The notes beneath the pieces were generated by a model, which saw nothing but the letters and a program-made list of their open reading frames with translations, searched no databases and had not been told where the DNA came from. The position numbers were made by a program, and so were the translations under genes. Of a stretch of 33,531 bases of DNA, positions 23,433-31,156 are shown piece by piece; position 1 is the stretch's first letter, and the number at the start of each line of letters is the position of its first letter. This DNA is from Planctomycetota bacterium (GTDB taxonomy: Bacteria; Planctomycetota; Phycisphaerae; SM23-33), in assembly GCA_029553505.1 (NCBI GenBank), contig JAKPKY010000167.1, forward strand, positions 67,501-101,031, read 5' to 3'.

Positions 23433-23903
23433 ATGACGCCCAAGCGACCCCCACCCCGCGTGCTGATTTCCTCGACCCAGCGAGTCGTCCGCGTGCCGCG
23501 CAAGCAGATCACCGAGCTGGTGGCCTTCACGGCCGAACAGGAAGGCGTGCGCGTGGCCGAGATGGACATCGCGATCGTCGGGGCCGACGAGGTGGCGACG
23601 CACAACCGCCGCTGGTTGGGGCACACGGGCGCGACGGACGTGCTGAGTTTCGACCTGTCCGACGGCCGGGGGGGCGGACTCGTCGGACAGCTCATCCTTT
23701 GCGGCGACGTGGCCGCCGCACAAGGCCCCGCCCACGGGCAGACCGTGCGGCGCGAGCTGCTGCTGTACGTCGTGCACGGGCTGCTGCACCTGATGGGCTA
23801 TGAAGACCAGTCCATCCGCGGCGGCGCCCGCATGCACGCCCGCGAGGACGAGATCCTCAGCGCCTTTTTCCGCCGGAAATCCACCGCGCGAAAGAAGTCC
23901 TGA
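23433..23903 (+). CDS. ybeY: Endoribonuclease YbeY (rRNA maturation factor)
   Basis: 156 residues, usual length. YbeY is a metal-dependent RNase in 16S rRNA 3'-end processing and ribosome quality control. Visible motifs are HNRRWLGHTGATDVLSFDL and the metal site HGLLHLMGYEDQ: His115 and His119 are kept, but the third ligand of the usual HGxLHLxGYDH is Asp125. The last residues are basic (RRKSTARKKS). The start has no ribosome-binding site but fits a leaderless transcript. It converges with the nucleotidyltransferase gene on the minus strand, 40 bases between stops. Confidence 0.92.
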   Translation: MTPKRPPPRVLISSTQRVVRVPRKQITELVAFTAEQEGVRVAEMDIAIVGADEVATHNRRWLGHTGATDVLSFDLSDGRGGGLVGQLILCGDVAAAQGPAHGQTVRRELLLYVVHGLLHLMGYEDQSIRGGARMHAREDEILSAFFRRKSTARKKS

Positions 23904-23943
23904 CCCCTCGATTCCCTTTCGTGGAATTCGCGGACCGCCTCGT

Positions 23944-25173
23944 TCAGTCCGCGTCCTGAACGAGCCGGCGGGCGAGGTCGAGTGCCTCGCGCGGGGTGGA
24001 GATTTCCTCGTCGAGCTGGCGGTTTCGCAGTTCCGCGAGCACGCGCCCGAGTTGCTTGCCCTCGGAAAGTCCGAGCCGCTTCTTTAAATCCTCGCCGGTC
24101 AGCAGGGGCGGCGGGTTGATCTTGTCGGGGTCGATCCGCCCCGCCCGACGGGCGATCCGCCGCGACTGCGCCAGCCCGCCGGTCTCGCGCCGCTCCTCGA
24201 CGGCCCAGATCGTCCGCAGGCGGCGGAAGTGCTCGCCGGCCTGGAGACGCTTGAACTCGCAGAGCCGCGCGTCGGCGGCGGTTCGCCACTCCTCGCGCCG
24301 CGCCGCCAGCCAGCAGATCGCGTCGCGCAGGTCGTTGGACGCGCCCCACGCGCGCAGGCGGCGCGAGATCGCGCGGGCGTCCAGCTCCAGCATCATCGCG
24401 CCGAGGGTCAGCGCCAGATCGCCGCGCCGAGCGAGTTTTCCGGCGCGATCGGCGGCGCGGGCCCACAACTCCGGCGGGTCAAACAGCTCGGGCAGCACGT
24501 GCCGCGCCAGGCCCAGTTCCGCCAGCCGTTCCAACGCCGCTGCGGCCGCCGGGTGCGTGAGCATCTTGGACAGTTCGTCGAAGACGCGCTCGCCGCTGAT
24601 CCGCGCGATGCTGGCGGCATGCCGACGGATGGCGCGCGCGGTCCCGCCGTCCATCCGCATCTCGAACCGCACGGCAAACCGCACCGCGCGGAGCATGCGG
24701 AGGTAGTCCTCGGCGAACCGCTCGTCCGCGCGTCCGATGGTCCGCAGGACGCGGCGGCGCAGGTCGTCGCGCCCGCCGACGAAGTCGATCACCCGCCCGT
24801 CGAGCGGGTCGTAGAACATTCCGTTGATGGTGAAATCGCGCCGGCGGGCGTCTTCCTCGGGCGTGGAGAAGCGCACGCCGTCGGGCCTGCGCCCGTCGCT
24901 GTACGACAGGTCGCTACGGAACGTGGTGACCTCCACCTTGCGCCCCCGGTGCAGCACCATCGCCACGCCGAACTTCGCGCCCACCAGCAGCACGCGCCCG
25001 AACAGCGCCCGCACCTGGTCGGGCACCGCGTCGGTGGCGACGTCGTAATCGTTGCAACGGATGCCCAGCAGCATGTCGCGCACGCACCCGCCGGCGAACA
25101 GCGCCTGGAAGCCCGCTTCCCGCAGCCGTCGCACCACCCACGTCGCCGTCGCCTTGTCCGCCGGCCTGGCCAT
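23944..25173 (-). CDS. CCA tRNA nucleotidyltransferase / poly(A) polymerase family protein
   Basis: 409 residues, class II nucleotidyltransferase. The head domain has LFAGGCVRDMLLG (25-37), the metal-binding Asp42-x-Asp44 (DYDVATD) and the RRDFTINGMFYD motif (111-122). The neck follows with ERFAEDYLRMLRAVRFAVRF and ISGERVFDELSKML. The C-terminal part has LLTGEDLKKRLGLSEGKQLGRVL, as in bacterial CCA-adding and related enzymes. It would add or repair the 3'-CCA of tRNA, and the tRNA in this window indeed lacks an encoded CCA; an A-only or CC-only specialisation cannot be told by eye. No Shine-Dalgarno; TATAGT ends 7 bases before the ATG. Confidence 0.88.
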   Translation of the reverse strand: MARPADKATATWVVRRLREAGFQALFAGGCVRDMLLGIRCNDYDVATDAVPDQVRALFGRVLLVGAKFGVAMVLHRGRKVEVTTFRSDLSYSDGRRPDGVRFSTPEEDARRRDFTINGMFYDPLDGRVIDFVGGRDDLRRRVLRTIGRADERFAEDYLRMLRAVRFAVRFEMRMDGGTARAIRRHAASIARISGERVFDELSKMLTHPAAAAALERLAELGLARHVLPELFDPPELWARAADRAGKLARRGDLALTLGAMMLELDARAISRRLRAWGASNDLRDAICWLAARREEWRTAADARLCEFKRLQAGEHFRRLRTIWAVEERRETGGLAQSRRIARRAGRIDPDKINPPPLLTGEDLKKRLGLSEGKQLGRVLAELRNRQLDEEISTPREALDLARRLVQDAD

Positions 25174-25180
25174 ACGGAGC

Positions 25181-25186
25181 ACTATA
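25181..25186 (-). promoter_or_regulatory. -10 element directly before the nucleotidyltransferase start
   Basis: TATAGT on the minus strand, followed by 7 bases and the ATG at 25173. Transcription would begin at or near the start codon. The -35 match is poor. Confidence 0.45.
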
Positions 25187-25232
25187 CACGCAGCGCGGGC
25201 GGCGTCACAGGGGCAACCTGTTCCGATCCGCA

Positions 25233-25283
25233 ACGTAAAGAAGGGTGGCGTGGATTGCGCAGTCCCGCGCCAGCGGGACGGAG
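25233..25283 (+). repeat. Partial GGGTGGC element, related to the copy at 4154-4241
   Basis: GGGTGGCGTGGATTGCG opens the element, followed by hairpin GTCCCG/CGGGAC and GGAGCAACCAC. It matches the minus strand of 4154-4241 over about 45 bases but then breaks off into the heptad repeat that follows, so its right end is missing or displaced. Confidence 0.65.
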
Positions 25284-25293
25284 CAACCACGAT

Positions 25294-25360
25294 AAATCCG
25301 AAATCCGAAGCACGAAATCCGAAACAATCCCCAAACCACAAATCCAAAACAGCTCGAAAG
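25294..25360 (+). repeat. Heptad-periodic A-rich repeat, third copy
   Basis: The 34-base core 25294-25327 matches 9883-9916 with one mismatch (AAATCCGAAATCCGAAGCAC at its start). The 7-base phase continues through CCCCAAA, CCACAAA and TCCAAAA. The gene-free stretch 25174-25473 consists largely of these repeats. Confidence 0.75.
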
Positions 25361-25378
25361 GAAAAGGCGCGTTCGGCC

Positions 25379-25406
25379 GGGTGGCACGGCTTGCTTGCAA
25401 GCCGTG
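25379..25406 (+). repeat. GGGTGGCAC hairpin repeat
   Basis: GGGTGGCACGGCTTG, a CTTG loop and CAAGCCGTG: a 9-bp hairpin headed by GGGTGG. The same form occurs as the first arm of the element at 32522-32590. A closing GGCACCC is not seen here. Confidence 0.65.
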
Positions 25407-25473
25407 TTGTGGATTCTCCGATCGTCGGAAACACGCCCATACAGGCCGTGGCGCCCACGCAGTTGTGGAGTAT

Positions 25474-27693
25474 TTACGCGGCGATCTTGGGGTTGAGGTA
25501 GGCGGGCACGGCGTCCTCGTCGCGCCGTCGGACGCGGTTGGCGACGACGGCCTCGACCACCAGCACCACCAGGACTGCCGCCAGCAGGTAGTCCCACCAG
25601 TTGCGTCCCTGGGCGTCGGCCGAGGCTGCCGCCGTCGCGCCGGAAAGGTCGTCGCCCACGTAGACGCGCTCCAGGCCACCCCGCGCGAGCATCTGGCGCA
25701 GCGCCGCCGGGGGCAAGGCCGTCAGGCGCGTCTCGGCGCCGGGGGGATTGACGGCGAAGCATCCCTCGACGCTCTTTCCGTCGGCGCCGGTCGCCTGCCA
25801 GCGATAGACGCCCAGCCGGTCGGCGCGGTCGAAGACGGCCTCGCCGGTGGGCGAAAGTTTCACATCGTATCCGCGGGCCGCCTCGTCGCCTTCGCGGACG
25901 ATCCGCAGCGTCGTCGCCGGCGCGCCGTCGGGCGGAAGCGCCAGCCCTCGCGGGCGGAGCGTCACCTGCGACCCGGCGAGGAAGCTTCCGCCGCCGCCCT
26001 CGCCGGCCCGCGCCAGCAGACACATGCGCACCACCATCGGCAGGAAGACCGGACTGGCGGGCAGGCTGGTCCAGCGCGGGCTGGCTGTCGTGGTGCACAG
26101 CAGGCAGCGCCCGCGTCCGGCGTCGCGCGAGACCAGCAGCGGCGCGCCTCCGGCCAGACGCATCAACACCTGCGGCGGAACGCCGACCTTCAGGCGGAAG
26201 TATCGTTGCGTGACGGCCGTCAGGTAGTCGCGCGGGTTCGCGTACAGCCCCTCGAAATACGGGTGCTGCGCGTCCACCCAGTCCATCGCGACAGCCGGCA
26301 GGTCCACCCCCACCTCGCCGACGGGCGCATCCAGCTCGGCAGGGAGAATCTCGCCCAGCCGGGCGTTGTAGTTTTCCGCCTGGACGGCAGGGCCCAGGAA
26401 GAAGGCGGCCGTCCCGCCGGTCGTGCGCACGAAATCCCGCACCAGCTTCGCCTGGGCGTCGGAGAAGGCGGGCACATCGGTGAAGAAGACGATGTCCGCG
26501 CCGGCGAGCGTTTCCGTCGAGAGATCCTCCACGGGCACGACGCGCGGCAGGACCGGCCAGGGGCGGTCCGCGCGGCCGAAGGGGTCCGCCGCCAGCAGCA
26601 GCGCCGCGGCGGCATCGAGCCCGGGCGCCTCGGCCGGGTCGCGCGGGCCTCGCACGATGATCGCGCCGACGCGCCCGCCCACGTCCAGCGCGAAGCGGCG
26701 GACGTTGTCGGCGGGCAGGTCGTCGTTGGCGTCGAGGAACACCTCGCCGGAGACGGGCCCGGGCTTGCCGAAGGTGTGGAAGAAGCGGACGGTGCGGCTG
26801 TCGCCCTCGAGCCCGGCGGCGCGGAGCGTGGTCTTGACGGGCAGGGCGACCGGCTGGCCCTCCACGCGCATCGCCACGGTCACCGTCCGGTCCACCGGGC
26901 TGGAATTGACCAGCGTGACGGTGAACGTCAGGCGCTCGTGGACGACGGGGCGCCCGCCGATCTCCACGTCGGCGATTCCGACGTTGTCCGGCTTGGTCGG
27001 CAGAGGCGAGGCGCAGTTGACCACCAGCAGGTGGATGTCCTTGTGGGCGGCGAGGGCCTTGAGGGAGGCCAACTCCTCGAAGCTGACCTGCTGGAGGTCG
27101 CTGAAGAGGTAGATCGCCTTTTTGGACAGCGACGTTTCGCCCGCGAGCAGGTCCATGGCCCGCGCGAGCTTCTGGGCGACGGGCGCGCGGGCGTTGGAGA
27201 GGGTCGTCTCGGAGACCGTCTTTCGCAGCGCATCGAGGCGGGCGGTCAGGGCGTCGTCGCCGGCGGTGGAATTAGTGGGAAGCACGGCCGCGAGAGAGGG
27301 CCTGTCATCGCCGCTGAGCAGTTCGATGGCCTGCGCCTGGGCGCGGGCGAAGCGGCTCTGCGCGCCGTCCTGCGCGCCCATCGACAGGCTGTTGTCCAGG
27401 ACGACGACGGCGGCGTAGTTCCGCCCGGCGAGCCAGCCGCCCGTCGCCTCGGAGATCGGCTCGGCCACCGCCACCGCCAGCAGCGCCAGCAGCGCCGAGC
27501 GGAGCACCAGCAGCAGCCAGTGCTGGATCCGCCGTCGCCGGGCAGTCTTCTCCATGCTCCGCTGGAGGAAGCGCAGCGTGGGGAAGTAGACCTCCTGGGC
27601 CCGCACGCGCGACAGCAGGTGCAGCAGCGGCGGGATGCCCGCAGCCAGCAGGCCGATCAGCAGCAGCGGAGTGGCAAACCACAACGCCAGCAT
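25474..27693 (-). CDS. BatA-type membrane protein with von Willebrand factor A domain
   Basis: 739 residues. The N-terminus (ATPLLLIGLLAAGIPPLLHLLSRVRAQEVYFPTLRFLQRS) is the BatA N-terminal motif with a first membrane helix, and a second helix follows at about 59-77. The VWA domain begins VVVLDNSLSMG, with the MIDAS residues Asp100, Ser102 and Ser104, then AIYLFSDLQQ. A long extracytoplasmic beta-rich part follows, and a last helix near 705-725 (WDYLLAAVLVVLVVEAVVANR). Such proteins work with DUF58 and MoxR proteins in envelope or complex assembly (Bat system). The ATG at 27693 overlaps the DUF58 stop as TGATG, so translation is coupled; a GTG one codon upstream is possible. Confidence 0.88.
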   Translation of the reverse strand: MLALWFATPLLLIGLLAAGIPPLLHLLSRVRAQEVYFPTLRFLQRSMEKTARRRRIQHWLLLVLRSALLALLAVAVAEPISEATGGWLAGRNYAAVVVLDNSLSMGAQDGAQSRFARAQAQAIELLSGDDRPSLAAVLPTNSTAGDDALTARLDALRKTVSETTLSNARAPVAQKLARAMDLLAGETSLSKKAIYLFSDLQQVSFEELASLKALAAHKDIHLLVVNCASPLPTKPDNVGIADVEIGGRPVVHERLTFTVTLVNSSPVDRTVTVAMRVEGQPVALPVKTTLRAAGLEGDSRTVRFFHTFGKPGPVSGEVFLDANDDLPADNVRRFALDVGGRVGAIIVRGPRDPAEAPGLDAAAALLLAADPFGRADRPWPVLPRVVPVEDLSTETLAGADIVFFTDVPAFSDAQAKLVRDFVRTTGGTAAFFLGPAVQAENYNARLGEILPAELDAPVGEVGVDLPAVAMDWVDAQHPYFEGLYANPRDYLTAVTQRYFRLKVGVPPQVLMRLAGGAPLLVSRDAGRGRCLLCTTTASPRWTSLPASPVFLPMVVRMCLLARAGEGGGGSFLAGSQVTLRPRGLALPPDGAPATTLRIVREGDEAARGYDVKLSPTGEAVFDRADRLGVYRWQATGADGKSVEGCFAVNPPGAETRLTALPPAALRQMLARGGLERVYVGDDLSGATAAASADAQGRNWWDYLLAAVLVVLVVEAVVANRVRRRDEDAVPAYLNPKIAA

Positions 27694-28595
27694 CACCTCA
27701 CCAGGGCCTTTCGTCTCGCCAGGTAGTCCAGCAGCATGCGGTCATACGGCACGTCGGTGGTCGTCAGCGCGTATTCGATCTTCCGGTCGGAGCACTCCTT
27801 GCGATAGCGCTCGATGAACGCCCGCATCTCGGCGAGGTAGGCGTCCTTGACGTAGCGGGGATCGACCTGGAGCTTCTGGCCGTTCTCCATGTCCACGAAG
27901 GAGACGACCTTGCGGAAGGGGAACTCCACCTCCGCCGGGTCCAGCACGTGGAAGACGATGATCTGGTGGCGCTTGTGGACGAAGTGCTGGAGCGCGCGGA
28001 GGATTTCCGACGGCTCGTCGTACAGGTCGGAGATGACGATCACCAGCCCGCGCTTGGCGAGGGACGCGGCGAGCTGGTGGAACGTCGGGGCGATGGCGGT
28101 GAGCTTTCCGGGCTTGACGCCTTCGAGGTGCTTGAAGATCCGGTCCAGGTGCGCCGGGGTGCTTCCGGGCGTCAGGTGGAACCGCACGCGGTCGTCGAAG
28201 GCGATCATCCCCACCACGTCCTGCTGGCGGCACATGAGATAGCTCAGGCACGCCGCGAGGAAACAGCCGTACTGGAACTTCGTCGGGCCTTCCCCGTGGC
28301 GGTAGTTCATCGAGCCGCTGACGTCCAGCAGGATGTAGGCGCGGAGGTTGGTCTCCTGCTCGTACTGCTTGACGTAGTAGCGGTCGGTGCGTCCCCAGGC
28401 CACCCAGTCAAGGTGGCGCAGGTCGTCGCCGGGGGAGTATTCGCGGTGCTCGGAGAACTCGACGGAGAAACCCTTGTGGGGGCTGCGGTGCAGGCCGGAG
28501 ATGAACCCCTCGACCGCCTGTCGCGCCAGGAGGTTGAGGTTCCGCAGCTTGCCCGCCCGCTCGGGCTCGAAATAGAGATAGGAGGATTTCGCCAT
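27693..28595 (-). CDS. DUF58 domain protein (VWA-like)
   Basis: 300 residues. DUF58 signature: EYSPGDDLRHLDWVAWGRTDRYYVKQYEQETNLRAYILLDVSGSMNY, with the MIDAS-like DVSGS at 91-95, then GLVIVISDLYDEP. No membrane segment is seen, so it is probably cytosolic. DUF58 proteins are encoded with MoxR ATPases and BatA proteins; the BatA gene follows with a 1-base overlap, while the only MoxR gene in the window is elsewhere. The start ATG overlaps the rsmD stop (TGATG), so it is coupled to rsmD. Confidence 0.92.
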   Translation of the reverse strand: MAKSSYLYFEPERAGKLRNLNLLARQAVEGFISGLHRSPHKGFSVEFSEHREYSPGDDLRHLDWVAWGRTDRYYVKQYEQETNLRAYILLDVSGSMNYRHGEGPTKFQYGCFLAACLSYLMCRQQDVVGMIAFDDRVRFHLTPGSTPAHLDRIFKHLEGVKPGKLTAIAPTFHQLAASLAKRGLVIVISDLYDEPSEILRALQHFVHKRHQIIVFHVLDPAEVEFPFRKVVSFVDMENGQKLQVDPRYVKDAYLAEMRAFIERYRKECSDRKIEYALTTTDVPYDRMLLDYLARRKALVR

Positions 28596-29176
28596 CACCC
28601 GCCCGCCGGGAGTTCCAGGAACGTGATCTTCATGCCGCCATACTCCCTCGTGCGGCAGGCCGCCAGCGGCCCGAGGCGGTCCGGCACCTCGACGCGATCA
28701 GGCGTCCGCAGGACCACCACGCCGCCCGGGGACAGATGCGCCGCCAGCGGCGCGAAGACCGTCTCGACGGCGCGGGGCCAGTCCCAGCGGCGGGCGGTCG
28801 CGAACGGCGGATCGACCGACGCGACGTCCACCCCGCCGTCCAGCGCGTCCAGCCAGCGCGCCAGACGCTGCTCGACGTCGCCCGCCCAGATCGTGCATTG
28901 CCCGCCGACGCCGAGGGTCTCGATGTTCCGCCGCAGCCGGGCCAGCGCCAGCCCGTCCCGCTCGGCGAAACAGCACCGCGCCGCGCCCTGCGAGAGCGCC
29001 TCCAGGCCGATGGTGCCCGTGCCGCAGTACAGGTCCAGCACCGTCGCCCCGTCCAGGCGCGGAGAGAGGATTCCGAACAGCGACTTCTTGACCAGCGCGG
29101 TGATCGGGCGCGTGCCGTCGCCGGCCGGCGGCAGCAGCGTGCGCCCCTTGAACGCGCCGGAAAGAATCCGCATCAC
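28595..29176 (-). CDS. rsmD: 16S rRNA (guanine966-N2)-methyltransferase
   Basis: About 193 residues, Rossmann-fold SAM methyltransferase of the RsmD family. The N-terminal MRILSGAFKGRTLLPPAGDGTRPITALVKKSLFGIL, the SAM-binding VLDLYCGTGTIGLEALSQGA, and the catalytic DPPF motif (VASVDPPFATA) are all visible. It modifies G966 of 16S rRNA in the 30S particle. The start is GTG at 29176 (GGAG 8 bases upstream) or the adjoining ATG at 29173. It heads a three-gene unit with DUF58 and BatA, an unusual association, held together by TGATG overlaps. Confidence 0.93.
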   Translation of the reverse strand: MMRILSGAFKGRTLLPPAGDGTRPITALVKKSLFGILSPRLDGATVLDLYCGTGTIGLEALSQGAARCCFAERDGLALARLRRNIETLGVGGQCTIWAGDVEQRLARWLDALDGGVDVASVDPPFATARRWDWPRAVETVFAPLAAHLSPGGVVVLRTPDRVEVPDRLGPLAACRTREYGGMKITFLELPAGG

Positions 29177-29297
29177 GACAATGTCTCCGACCCGGGTCTT
29201 GCTGGTTTAAACTCGCGGCGCGGGCGGGGGTTTCCCGCATTCCCGTCCGCGGCGGAGCGATTGTACCCTGCCGAACCGTCCAATCCGAGAAGGGCGC

Positions 29298-29337
29298 AAA
29301 AAAATGCCCCGGCCTGGGATGGGCCGGGGGGGGCATT
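29298..29337 (-). terminator. Intrinsic terminator on the minus strand, upstream of rsmD
   Basis: The stem AATGCCCC/GGGGCATT, extended by GGCC/GGCC past a G bulge, is followed on the minus strand by seven T residues. It would stop minus-strand transcripts entering rsmD from the right, but the next gene to the right (29472) is on the plus strand. Confidence 0.65.
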
Positions 29338-29389
29338 GGTGCGGGCCTATGGGCAGGCCAGCTTGCGGTTAGCCAATCAGGTAAGCTGC

Positions 29390-29417
29390 TTGCTTCACCT
29401 GTACCGTACGATACAAT
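29390..29417 (+). promoter_or_regulatory. Predicted promoter with overlapping palindromic operator
   Basis: TTGCTT (29390-29395), a 16-base spacer and TACAAT (29412-29417). The near-perfect 16-base palindrome TGTACCGTACGATACA (29400-29415) covers the spacer and most of the -10. It would control the lipoprotein gene with a leader of about 50 bases. Confidence 0.5.
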
Positions 29418-29471
29418 ATTTCTCCGGGCCAATGCGCCGGCCCGACACCTCGAGAAAAAACGAGAACCGCC

Positions 29472-30101
29472 ATGCATGCGACAACGAAATTGCCGGTTTT
29501 AGCCCTGCTGGCTGCGACGCTGGCAGCGGCGGGATGCGCCAACTACACCGAGCCCGTGGTCGCCCCGGGCGCGATGACGCCCGCGGAGCGGAACTTCGAG
29601 GCGGCCTGGCTGGCCGCCCGCGAGGTGCTCGGACGGTACGACTTCCAGATCGACCGCGAGGACCGGCGCAGCGGAACCATCACCACCCTGCCGATGACCG
29701 GCAAACACTGGTGGGAGTTCTGGCGGAAGGACGCCGCCACCCGGCGCGACCTGATCGAGAGCACCCTCCAGACCATCTACCGCCAGGCGAAGGTGAGCAT
29801 CCGCCCCGCCGGCGCCGACGGCTACCAGGTGTCCGTCGAGGTGCAGGCGTACCGAAGCAACCTCCAGGAACTCCAGGTGACCAACACGTCCGAGGCGTAC
29901 GATTTGTTCACGCTTCCGGGCGAGGAGAAGGAGCGGAAGAAGCACCTGCTGGAATACGTCCGCGACGACGACCAGGGCGGCGCCCAGGACCGTCGGGAGT
30001 GGATGACGCCGCTGGGGCGGGACGCCGGCCTGGAGGCAAAACTCGCCGCCGACATTCGCGCCGCGGCCGGACGAAGGGCCGGCGCGCCGGCCGTCCCCTG
30101 A
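29472..30101 (+). CDS. Lipoprotein of unknown function
   Basis: 209 residues. A lipoprotein signal peptide is clear: MHATTKLPVLALLAATLAAAGC with lipobox AAGC and the lipidated Cys22. The mature part begins ANYTEPVV and has FEAAWLAAREVLGRYDFQIDREDRRSGTITT, a pattern reminiscent of small outer-membrane lipoproteins with a DUF799/BamC-like alpha-beta fold, but I cannot name the family. It has a likely regulated promoter. The C-terminus is Ala/Arg-rich. It converges with the channel gene on the minus strand. Confidence 0.7.
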   Translation: MHATTKLPVLALLAATLAAAGCANYTEPVVAPGAMTPAERNFEAAWLAAREVLGRYDFQIDREDRRSGTITTLPMTGKHWWEFWRKDAATRRDLIESTLQTIYRQAKVSIRPAGADGYQVSVEVQAYRSNLQELQVTNTSEAYDLFTLPGEEKERKKHLLEYVRDDDQGGAQDRREWMTPLGRDAGLEAKLAADIRAAAGRRAGAPAVP

Positions 30102-30132
30102 CCGCGCCGCGAGTCCGCGCCGCCGCGTCGTC

Positions 30133-30966
30133 TCAGATTTCCGCCCCGCCCGCGCGGGGGCGGCAGTAGATCAGCCAGTACATCAGCCCCACCAGCACGC
30201 CTCCGCCGACCATGTTCCCCAGCGTCACCGGCAGGAGGTTCCGCAGGAGGAAGTTCCCCCACGTCAGCGCGCCGGGCGGGACGGTGGTGTTGGCGAACAG
30301 CCCGGCCGGGACGAAATACATGTTGGCGACGCTGTGCTCGAACCCGGCCGCCACGAACGCCGTGATGGGGAACAGGATGCCTAAAATGCGGTCGGTGGTC
30401 GAGTGGGCCGAGTAACACACCCAGATGGCCAGACAGACGAGCATGTTGCAGACGATTCCGCGGGCGAAGGCCTCCGTCCAGGACAGGGCGCATTTCGCGC
30501 GGGCGATGTCGACGGCCGTCTGCGCCACCTCTCCGCCGGCGAACTTGCCCTGCCCGGTCTGCACCATCAGCCAGGCGATCGCCACCGAGCCGACGAAGTT
30601 CGTCACGTAGACGATCGTCCACCCGCGAACGAGCTGCCAGGCGCTCGCCTGCCGGCTGGCGACGGCCATCACCAGCGACATGTTGTTTCCGGTGAACAGT
30701 TCCGCCCCGGCGATGACCACCAGCACCAGGCCCAGGCAGAACGACAGCCCGCCCAGCAGTTTGGCCACGCCGAACGGCAGCGCGGCGGACCCGGTCATGG
30801 TCACGGTGTAGAGGTTGGCGGCCAGCGCGATGAACGCCCCGCCGAGCAGTCCCAGCAGCGTGAGGGTCAGCAGGTCCAGCCTGGCCGAGCGGGCGCCGGC
30901 GGCAATGACTTTCTCGGCGATGGCCGGCGGACGCAGCACACGCGGGATGACGGACAGATCGCTCAT
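30133..30966 (-). CDS. Formate/nitrite transporter (FNT) family channel
   Basis: 277 residues with six membrane segments, as in the pentameric FocA/NirC channels. Signature regions: GGAFIALAANLYTV, GLVLVVIAGAELFTGNNM (the FNT LFTGN box), NFVGSVAIAWL, GIVCNMLVCLAIWV (CNxLVCLA) and AGFEHSVANMYFVPAGL (GFEHSVANM). These match FNT signatures 1 and 2. It would carry formate, nitrite or hydrosulfide; which one cannot be read from the sequence, though formate fits an anaerobe. AAAGGAG precedes the ATG. It stands alone. Confidence 0.95.
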   Translation of the reverse strand: MSDLSVIPRVLRPPAIAEKVIAAGARSARLDLLTLTLLGLLGGAFIALAANLYTVTMTGSAALPFGVAKLLGGLSFCLGLVLVVIAGAELFTGNNMSLVMAVASRQASAWQLVRGWTIVYVTNFVGSVAIAWLMVQTGQGKFAGGEVAQTAVDIARAKCALSWTEAFARGIVCNMLVCLAIWVCYSAHSTTDRILGILFPITAFVAAGFEHSVANMYFVPAGLFANTTVPPGALTWGNFLLRNLLPVTLGNMVGGGVLVGLMYWLIYCRPRAGGAEI

Positions 30967-31156
30967 GCGAGGGCTCCTTTGCGAAAGGTCGCACCGGCCG
31001 CGGCGGGCGCGGCGCCTCGACGATACGCTACCCCGGGTCCGGGGGCGGCAACCATGGACTTACCGCGAAAAATGCTGGAATTTTCGCCGCCGGGCCGCGC
31101 TCGAAAACGCCTCCGCGCGGCGGTACACTGCCTCGTTTGACGGGAGCGATTGCGAC

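Noticed and set aside
24229-27726. A very long open frame on the plus strand (over 1,100 codons)
   Set aside because: It lies antisense to the nucleotidyltransferase and BatA genes, has no recognisable domain, and results from high GC at codon third positions.
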